DNA of 64,000 nt, from assembly GCF_010104355.1 (NCBI RefSeq), contig NZ_CP044972.1:2356001-2420000 (forward strand). The letters run 5' to 3'. Position numbers and translations under genes: made by a program. Source of the DNA: Hydrogenophaga sp. PBL-H3 (GTDB lineage Bacteria > Pseudomonadota > Gammaproteobacteria > Burkholderiales > Burkholderiaceae_C). Shown here piece after piece: positions 57,757 to 64,000 of this stretch (within the stretch, counting starts at the first letter, position 1; each line of letters starts with the position of its first letter). The notes under the pieces are model-generated. The model worked only from the letters and a program-made list of their open reading frames with translations, was not told where the DNA came from and searched no databases.

Positions 57757-58713
57757 ATGTTGCCCATCAATGCTTTTCAGATCGCCGTGGCCCGACCTTC
57801 AACGATCTTCGTTCGTCATGCGTTGGGCATGTTGCTGCTGGGAGCCGGCCTCTGGGCTGGTCAGGGCGTCGCCCGCGCGGCGACCACCAGCACAGTGATC
57901 GAAGCCGTGCAATTGCCCGCTTGGGTCGAGCACAACGGACAGCGTCGCCCGGCCGAGCCTGGCGTGCAACTGGTCGACAACGACAAGGCGATCACCGCCG
58001 GGCAAGCCCGCATGCTGCTGCGCATGTCCGACCGCAGTGTGATCAAGCTCGGCGAGCAAACCGAATTCCAGATCGAGTCCATGGCTGTGCGCAAATCGCA
58101 AGCGGCAGGTCCATCGGAACTCTCCGCCACCCTGCGCCTGGTCACCGGCGTGTTTCGGTATGCCACCGACTACACCAGCAAGGCCCTGGGCAACAAGCGC
58201 GACATCAACCTGAAGATGGCCACCGCCACCGTGGGCATTCGCGGCACCGATTTCTGGAGCATGACCGACGCTGCCCACGACGCCGTGTGCATGTTCGAGG
58301 GCAAGGTCGAGGTCATGCGCGATGCCAAGCCCGGCATCATGTTGGAGAAGCCCGGTGCGTTCTGGGTTGTGTTTACAGGTGCGGAAGAAAAACCCGCTGG
58401 TCAGGCCACGCCGGATCAACTGGCCAAGTTCATTGGCCAGGCCGAGATGCAGCCCGGCAAAGGCATCCTGTTGCAAGGCGGCCGCTGGCGCACGGTGGCG
58501 GGCTTCATGCCCAGCGGAGCCCAGGCCAATGCGCTGCGCACCAGCCTGCAGACCGCAGGCTATCCCGCCGAGGTGGTGGTCAAGGATGGCCGCTTCGAGG
58601 TCCGCATCAACCAGTTCGCTACCCGCGAAGACGCGGAAGCTGTGTTGAAACAACTGCAAGCCAACACCGCGCTGGGCGTGACCGAGGGACGCGTAGCGCT
58701 GGCCACACGTTGA
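57757..58713 (+). CDS. Exported FecR-domain protein with C-terminal SPOR domain
   Basis: 318 aa. Signal peptide (FVRHALGMLLLGAGLWAGQGVARA). FecR domain about 45-200 (ITAGQARMLLRMSDRSVIKLGEQTEFQIES; TATVGIRGTDFW is the classic conserved core). SPOR domain about 240-318 (GFMPSGAQANALRTSLQTAGYPAEVVVKDGRFEVRI), which binds denuded septal peptidoglycan. FecR domains normally work with an anti-sigma/sigma pair; none is encoded nearby, so a structural role at the division site seems more likely. The 270 bp before it hold no other recognisable gene. Confidence 0.86.
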   Translation: MLPINAFQIAVARPSTIFVRHALGMLLLGAGLWAGQGVARAATTSTVIEAVQLPAWVEHNGQRRPAEPGVQLVDNDKAITAGQARMLLRMSDRSVIKLGEQTEFQIESMAVRKSQAAGPSELSATLRLVTGVFRYATDYTSKALGNKRDINLKMATATVGIRGTDFWSMTDAAHDAVCMFEGKVEVMRDAKPGIMLEKPGAFWVVFTGAEEKPAGQATPDQLAKFIGQAEMQPGKGILLQGGRWRTVAGFMPSGAQANALRTSLQTAGYPAEVVVKDGRFEVRINQFATREDAEAVLKQLQANTALGVTEGRVALATR

Positions 58714-58751
58714 TCCAGCGGCCGCCGCGCAGGGCCGCCCCAAGCAAGGCC

Positions 58752-58799
58752 AGCCCCCATGGGGGGCAGCGACCCGCGCAGCGGCGGAGCGTGGGGGCT
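58752..58799. repeat. GC-rich extragenic inverted repeat
   Basis: AGCCCCC (58752-58758) can pair with the near GGGGGGC (58761-58767) or with GGGGGCT (58793-58799), spanning a CAGCGACCCGCGCAGC-type stretch. I recall similar palindromic units between genes in Comamonadaceae, but could not verify this. It ends at the hrpA stop and may serve as terminator for both convergent genes. Confidence 0.45.
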
Positions 58800-61700
58800 C
58801 AAAGCTGGAGCTGAGCCCAGGCCTTGTCCAGCCGTTTCACGCTCACCGGCTGCGGCGTGCGCAACTCCTGGGCGAAGAAGCTCACCCGCAGCTCCTCCAG
58901 CAGCCAGCGCAGTTCCTGCAGCCGGCCGTCCTGCACGCCCTTGCGCTCGGCCACCAGACGCCAGAAGCGCTGGTCTTGCGGGCGCAGCTCGGCCAGCCTG
59001 GAAGCGTCGCGTGCCGGGTCGGCACGCAGCTTGTCCAGCCGCAACTGCACCGCCTTCAGGTAGCGCGGCAGGTGCTGCAGCTGGGCGTAAGGCGTTTGCA
59101 ACAGGAAACGCTTGGGCACCAGCCGGGCCAGTTGCTGGCCCACATCGGTGGCCACGTCGGTCGGTGGCTTGCTGTCCTTGAGCTTGCGCGCGGCGGCCGA
59201 GTATTCGGTGAGGATGGCACCAGCGCTGCGCGCGATCTCGCTGGCGATCAACGTGAGGCGCCCTCGTCCCTCATCCACGCGCTGCTTGAAAGCCCCTTCG
59301 CTGGCGGGCAGCGGCTCGGCGAGAAAGGCGCGGTCCAGCGCGAGTTCGAGGATCTGCGTGCGCAGCTCTTCCAGCGTGCCGCCCCCACCCGACTCCTTGC
59401 CCACCTGCATGTAGGCCGCAGCCATGGCCTGCAGGCCGGGCAGGTTTTTCTCCAGGTACTTCACGGCATCGCGGATCTGCAACGCGCACAGCCGACGCAG
59501 TCCTTCGCGGTGCCGGGCCTTCGCCACGTCGGGCTCGTCGAACACTTCCAGGCGCACCGCGTCACCGTCGTCAATCAGCGCCGGAAACCCGATCAGTGAT
59601 TGCTGGCCCTTGCGGATCTCCATCAGCTCGGGCAGTTCGCCGAAGTCCCAGGTTGTGTGGCGCTGTGCCGCGCTCACCGCAGGCGTGGTGGACGCTGCCT
59701 TGCCAGTCGCTTTGACCACCGGCGCAGTGGGCCGCTGCTCTTGAGCGGGCGCGGCCGGTCGCAGGCTGTCCAGCTTGATGGAGGCCAGCGCCTGGAAGGC
59801 ACCGCGCGCCTGGCTGCCCAACTCGGCCTTCAGCGCCGCCAGGCTGCGGCCCTGACCCAGCTGGCGACCGTGTTCGTCCACCACGCGCAGGTGCATGAAA
59901 TGGTGCGGGCTGAGCATGTCGATCTTGATGTCGTTGCGCTGGATGTCGAGCTGCGTGGCCTCGCGCACCAGCTTCAGCAGCGCGTCCATCAGGTTGCCGG
60001 CGCCGAACGCCGCCGGCTCGCACAAGGCCTGCGCAAAGCGTTCGGCCGTGGCCGGCAGTGGCACCAGGCGCGAGCGTGGGCGCTGGTGCAGCGTCTTGAG
60101 CAGCGCCAGCAGCTTGTCCTTGAGCATGCCGGGCACCAGCCAGTCGCAGCGGTCGTCGCTGGCCTGGTTCAATGCAAAGATCGGCAGCGTGACCGACAGG
60201 CCATCGCGCGGATCGCCCGGAACGTGCAGGTAGTCGCAGGCGCAGTCCACACCGCCCAGGCGCAGCGTTTTGGGGAAGGCCTGCGTGGTGATGCCGGCCG
60301 CCTCATGGCGCATGAGCTCCTCACGCGTGAGCAACAACAGCGTGGGCGTGCGACGCACCTCGTCCTGGTACCAGCGCTCGAAAGTGGCGCCGTTGCAGAT
60401 GTGCGCGGGCAATTGCTGGTCGTAGAAGGCGTAGATGAGCTCGTCGTCCACCAGCACGTCCTGGCGACGCGACTTGTGCTCCAGCTCGGCCACCTGTTTC
60501 ACCAGTTTCTGGTTGGCGGCCAGAAACGGCAGGCGCGTCTCCCAGTCACCGGCCACCAGTGCTTCGCGGATGAAGATGGCGCGCGCGCCCACCGGGTCCA
60601 CGCGGCCGTAGTCGGTGCGGCGGTTGTTGTAGACCACCAGGCCGTAGAGCGTGGCGCGCTCCAGCGCCGTCACCTGCGCCGACTTCTTTTCCCAATGCGG
60701 ATCGAGCAACTGCTTCTTGAGCAGGTGCGATCCCACCTGCTCCAGCCACAGGGGCTCGATGCCGGCGATGCCGCGGCCAAACAGGCGCGTGGTTTCCACC
60801 AGCTCGGCGCAAACGATCCAGCGCCCGGGCTTCTTGCTGAGGTTGGCGCCCGGGTGGCGGTAGAACTTGATGCCGCGCGCGCCCAGGTACCAGTCTTCGG
60901 TCTCGCTCTTCTGGCCCACGTTGCCCAGCAGGCCGGCCAGCATGGCCAGGTGCAATTGTTCGTAGCTCGCGGGCTGCGTGTTGATCTGCCACTTGTGTTC
61001 GGCCACCACGGTGTGCAGCTGGGTGTGGATGTCGCGCCATTCGCGCACGCGCCGCACGTTCACGAAGTTCTCGCGCAGCAGGTTCTCGTACTGGCGGTGG
61101 CTGAGCTTGTGGTCCTTGCCGTGGCCGCCCTTGGTGTCTTCCAGCCATTTCCAGAGCTTGAGCGTGCCGCTGAACTCGCTTTTCTCGTCGTCGAATTTGG
61201 CGTGCGCCTGGTCGGCCTGGGCCTGTTTGTCGAGTGGTCGGTCGCGCACGTCCTGCACAGAGAGCGCCGAAGCGATCACCATCACCTCGTCGAGCGCACC
61301 GCGCTGCTGCGCCTCCAGGATCATGCGGCCCACGCGCGGGTCCAGCGGCAGGCGGGAGAGCGTCTGGCCAATCGGCGTGAGCTCGTTGTCGTCGTCCACC
61401 GCGCCGAGCTCGGCCAGCAGCTGGTAGCCGTCGACGATGGCGCGCTTCTGCGGCGCTTCGATGAAGGCGAAATCTTCGACCGCGCCCAGGCGCAACGCCT
61501 TCATGCGAAGGATCACGCCCGCCAGCGAGCTGCGCAGGATCTCGGGGTCGGTGAACTTCGGGCGGGCGTTGAAACCGGCCTCGTCGTAGAGGCGGATGCA
61601 GATGCCGTCGGCCACGCGGCCGCAGCGCCCGGCGCGCTGGTTGGCCGCGGCCTGGCTGATCGGCTCCACCATGAGCTGCTCCACCTTCTGGCGGAAGCTG

Positions 61701-62713
61701 TAGCGCTTCACGCGCGCGGTGCCCACATCGATCACGTTGCGGATGCCGGGCACGGTGAGCGAGGTCTCGGCCACGTTGGTCGAGAGCACAATGCGCCGCC
61801 CGCCGTGGTCCTGGAAGATGCGGTCCTGCTCGGCTTGCGAGAGCCGCGCGAACAAGGGCAGCACCTCGGCGTTGCGCAGCGTGGGAATGTGGCTGAGGTG
61901 CTTGCGCAGGTGGTCGGCCGCCTCGCGGATTTCGCGCTCACCCGGTAGAAAAACCAGGATGTCGCCGCCTTGGGCGCCACGCCAGAGTTCGTCCACCGCA
62001 TCGGTGATGGCGCTGTTCAGGTCGTAGTCGCGGCTTTCCTCGAACGGACGCCAGCGCACTTCCACTGGAAAGGTGCGGCCCGACACCATCAGCACCGGGG
62101 CTGGTCCTCGTTTGGAAGCGAAGTACTGCGCGAAGCGGTCGGCATCGATGGTGGCCGAAGTCACCACCACCTTGAGGTCGGGCCGGCGCGGCAGCAACTG
62201 GCGCAGGTAGCCGAGTAGAAAGTCGATGTTCAGGCTGCGCTCGTGCGCCTCGTCGATGATGATGGTGTCGTAGGCGCGCAGGTCGGGGTCGGTCTGCGTC
62301 TCGGCCAGCAAGATGCCGTCGGTCATCAGCTTGACGGAAGCATCCTTGGAGAGCCGGTCCTGGAAACGCACCTTGAAACCGACCACGTCGCCCAGCGGCG
62401 TTTTCAGTTCTTCGGCAATGCGCTTGGCCACGCTGGAGGCCGCGATGCGGCGCGGCTGCGTGTGGCCGATGAGCTGGCCTCTTTGTCCGGGTTTTGCGTT
62501 GATTCGACCCCGCCCCATGGCGAGCGCGATCTTGGGGATCTGCGTGGTCTTGCCCGAGCCGGTTTCACCGCAGACGATGACAACCTGGTGGTCGCGCATC
62601 GCCGCCTCGATCTCGTGGCGGCGGGCCGAGACGGGCAGCGTCTCCGGAAATTCGATGTGCAGCGGTGTGGAAGACAAGTGGGGAACTTCGGTCAAAATCG
62701 GGCAGCCGGCCAT
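58799..62713 (-). CDS. hrpA: ATP-dependent RNA helicase HrpA
   Basis: 1304 aa from MAGCPILTEVPHLSSTPLHI (the open frame extends further antisense to argA but without family similarity). DEAH-box motifs: GETGSGKTTQIPK (49-61), TQPRRIAA, IIDEAHERS, VTSATIDAD, and QRAGRCGRVADG. HA2 and OB domains follow, and then the very long HrpA-specific C-terminal region (to about residue 1300), matching E. coli HrpA length. Rescues stalled ribosomes and processes mRNA. Divergent from argA across 39 bp. Confidence 0.95.
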   Translation of the reverse strand: MAGCPILTEVPHLSSTPLHIEFPETLPVSARRHEIEAAMRDHQVVIVCGETGSGKTTQIPKIALAMGRGRINAKPGQRGQLIGHTQPRRIAASSVAKRIAEELKTPLGDVVGFKVRFQDRLSKDASVKLMTDGILLAETQTDPDLRAYDTIIIDEAHERSLNIDFLLGYLRQLLPRRPDLKVVVTSATIDADRFAQYFASKRGPAPVLMVSGRTFPVEVRWRPFEESRDYDLNSAITDAVDELWRGAQGGDILVFLPGEREIREAADHLRKHLSHIPTLRNAEVLPLFARLSQAEQDRIFQDHGGRRIVLSTNVAETSLTVPGIRNVIDVGTARVKRYSFRQKVEQLMVEPISQAAANQRAGRCGRVADGICIRLYDEAGFNARPKFTDPEILRSSLAGVILRMKALRLGAVEDFAFIEAPQKRAIVDGYQLLAELGAVDDDNELTPIGQTLSRLPLDPRVGRMILEAQQRGALDEVMVIASALSVQDVRDRPLDKQAQADQAHAKFDDEKSEFSGTLKLWKWLEDTKGGHGKDHKLSHRQYENLLRENFVNVRRVREWRDIHTQLHTVVAEHKWQINTQPASYEQLHLAMLAGLLGNVGQKSETEDWYLGARGIKFYRHPGANLSKKPGRWIVCAELVETTRLFGRGIAGIEPLWLEQVGSHLLKKQLLDPHWEKKSAQVTALERATLYGLVVYNNRRTDYGRVDPVGARAIFIREALVAGDWETRLPFLAANQKLVKQVAELEHKSRRQDVLVDDELIYAFYDQQLPAHICNGATFERWYQDEVRRTPTLLLLTREELMRHEAAGITTQAFPKTLRLGGVDCACDYLHVPGDPRDGLSVTLPIFALNQASDDRCDWLVPGMLKDKLLALLKTLHQRPRSRLVPLPATAERFAQALCEPAAFGAGNLMDALLKLVREATQLDIQRNDIKIDMLSPHHFMHLRVVDEHGRQLGQGRSLAALKAELGSQARGAFQALASIKLDSLRPAAPAQEQRPTAPVVKATGKAASTTPAVSAAQRHTTWDFGELPELMEIRKGQQSLIGFPALIDDGDAVRLEVFDEPDVAKARHREGLRRLCALQIRDAVKYLEKNLPGLQAMAAAYMQVGKESGGGGTLEELRTQILELALDRAFLAEPLPASEGAFKQRVDEGRGRLTLIASEIARSAGAILTEYSAAARKLKDSKPPTDVATDVGQQLARLVPKRFLLQTPYAQLQHLPRYLKAVQLRLDKLRADPARDASRLAELRPQDQRFWRLVAERKGVQDGRLQELRWLLEELRVSFFAQELRTPQPVSVKRLDKAWAQLQL

Positions 62714-62752
62714 TATCCGCGCCCGGCCCACCGCCTGCCCGCCACCCCATCC

Positions 62753-64000
62753 ATGTCCACCGTCTTCAACTTCACCTTCGTCCCCTGGTTCCGCTCGGTC
62801 GCGCCCTACATCCACAAGCACCGCGGCAACACGCTGGTGGTGGGCATCGCGGGCGAGGCCATCGCGGCCGGCAAGCTGGAGAAGCTGGCGCAGGACCTCG
62901 CGCTCATCCAGAGCATGGGCGTGGAGATCGTGCTGGTGCACGGATTCCGCCCGCAGGTGAACGAGCAATTGCGCCTGAAGGGGCACGAAGCCCGGTATTC
63001 GCACGGCATGCGCATCACCGACGAGGTGGCGCTGGACTGCGCGCAGGAAGCCGCCGGCCAGCTGCGCTACGAGATCGAAGCCGCTTTCAGCCAGGGCCTG
63101 CCCAACACGCCCATGGCCGGTGCCACGGTGCGTGTGATCTCGGGCAACTTCATCACTGCGCGCCCCGTGGGCCTGATGGACGGCGTGGACTTCCTGCATT
63201 CGGGCCTGGTGCGCAAGATCGACACCGAGGGCATCCAGCGCACGCTCGACATGGGCGCCATGGTGCTGCTGTCGCCTTTCGGCTTCTCGCCCACCGGCGA
63301 GGCCTTCAACCTGACCATGGAAGATGTGGCGACCTCGGTGGCCATTGCGCTGCAGGCCGACAAGCTGATGTTCCTGACCGAGGTACCCGGCCTGCGCACC
63401 GACCTGTCCGACCCCGAGAGCGACATCGACACCGAGATTCCACTGGCCGACGCCAAGAAGCTGCTCGCCGGCCTGCCCGCGCCGACCCAACCGACCGACC
63501 CGGCCTTCTACCTGCAGCACTGCATCCGCGCCTGCGAAGGCGGCGTGGAGCGCAGCCACATCCTGCCGTTCGCGGTGGACGGCGCGCTGCTGCTGGAGAT
63601 CTACACCCACGATGGTTTCGGCACCATGGTGGTGGACGAAAAGCTGGAGAGCGTGCGCGAGGCCACCATGGACGACGTGAGCGGCATCGTGGCGCTGATC
63701 GAGCCGTTCGAGAAGGACGGCACGCTGGTCAAACGCGACCGCACCGAGATCGAGCGGGACGCCGGCAACTACACCATCATCGAACACGACGGCGTGATCT
63801 TCGGCTGCGCGGCGCTCTACCCCTACCCCGAAGCGCGCACCGGAGAAATGGCGGCACTCACCGTGTCACCCGACACGCAGAGCCAAGGCGATGGCGAGCG
63901 GCTGCTCAAGCGCATCGAGGCGCGTGCCAAGTCGCAAGGGTTGCAGAGCATCTTTGTGCTGACCACGCGCACCATGCACTGGTTCATCAAGCGTGGATTC
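62753..64000 (+). CDS. argA: Amino-acid N-acetyltransferase (N-acetylglutamate synthase), 3' end outside window
   Basis: 416 codons visible, cut by the right edge. Amino-acid-kinase-like domain (VVGIAGEAIAAGKLEKLAQDLALIQSMGVEIVLVHGFRPQVNEQL; LSPFGFSPTGEAFNLTMEDVAT) and a C-terminal GNAT domain (AALTVSPDTQSQGDGERLLKRIEARA) that is just complete enough to recognise. Classical ArgA of about 440-450 aa, so perhaps 30 residues are missing. First step of arginine synthesis; arginine feedback acts on the kinase-like domain. Confidence 0.95.
   Translation, partial: MSTVFNFTFVPWFRSVAPYIHKHRGNTLVVGIAGEAIAAGKLEKLAQDLALIQSMGVEIVLVHGFRPQVNEQLRLKGHEARYSHGMRITDEVALDCAQEAAGQLRYEIEAAFSQGLPNTPMAGATVRVISGNFITARPVGLMDGVDFLHSGLVRKIDTEGIQRTLDMGAMVLLSPFGFSPTGEAFNLTMEDVATSVAIALQADKLMFLTEVPGLRTDLSDPESDIDTEIPLADAKKLLAGLPAPTQPTDPAFYLQHCIRACEGGVERSHILPFAVDGALLLEIYTHDGFGTMVVDEKLESVREATMDDVSGIVALIEPFEKDGTLVKRDRTEIERDAGNYTIIEHDGVIFGCAALYPYPEARTGEMAALTVSPDTQSQGDGERLLKRIEARAKSQGLQSIFVLTTRTMHWFIKRGF

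Overview
The window is GC-rich chromosomal DNA from a betaproteobacterium of the order Burkholderiales, most likely family Comamonadaceae (Hydrogenophaga/Acidovorax-like). This rests on the gene order typA-truB-rbfA-infB-nusA-rimP, on Burkholderiales-type small membrane proteins (DUF2788, DUF2189), on the arginine/lysine/ornithine decarboxylase type, and on codon use. Both window edges cut genes: tctA at the left and argA at the right.

Region 1 (1-3.7 kb) is the part worth a second look. After the end of tctA and its terminator lie three dif-like XerC/XerD sites (733-760, 2240-2267, 3657-3684). They bound two tandem, related mini-elements of 1507 and 1417 bp. Each carries a DUF3653/XafT-like protein (the family that activates Xer recombination in satellite phage TLC-phi), an 89-codon gene nested in frame at its 3' end with its own strong ribosome-binding site, a tiny hydrophobic ORF (intact in one copy, amber-broken in the other), and a 101-121 aa protein whose last residues are shared. 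Paired hairpins with compensatory changes are kept in both copies. No replication, coat or assembly gene is present, so these look like minimal dif-integrating satellites, and they place this locus at or near the replication terminus.

Region 2 (3.9-8.1 kb) is a five-gene basic amino-acid ABC transporter in the aotJQMOP order. It is followed by a convergent penicillin-acylase family gene, an FHA-linked class III nucleotide cyclase, a small conserved hypothetical, an LD-carboxypeptidase, a TadA/haloalkane-dehalogenase fusion, nhaA, opgC, an SGNH hydrolase and a PaiB-like protein (8-18.7 kb).

Region 3 (18.7-35.5 kb) is housekeeping: guaA-guaB, a DUF4124 protein, rnfH-ratA, smpB, a 3-hydroxyisobutyryl-CoA hydrolase-like gene, an EamA transporter, then the translation/transcription operon rimP-nusA-infB-rbfA-truB-typA and two small membrane proteins.

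Region 4 (35.5-46.5 kb) holds a yejABEF-type oligopeptide/microcin C ABC transporter, fabI, a large PLP decarboxylase, NfeD and SPFH membrane proteins, a DUF2237 protein and tRNA-Ser(GGA).

Region 5 (46.7-64 kb) starts with a complete group II intron of about 1.87 kb. It sits directly behind the terminator of a livJ/livK-type binding-protein gene. Then come holC-pepA, divergent lptF-lptG, a tightly overlapping CbiX-like/CysB-like/aminotransferase run, a Tat-exported Rieske-like protein, a FecR-SPOR protein, hrpA and argA.
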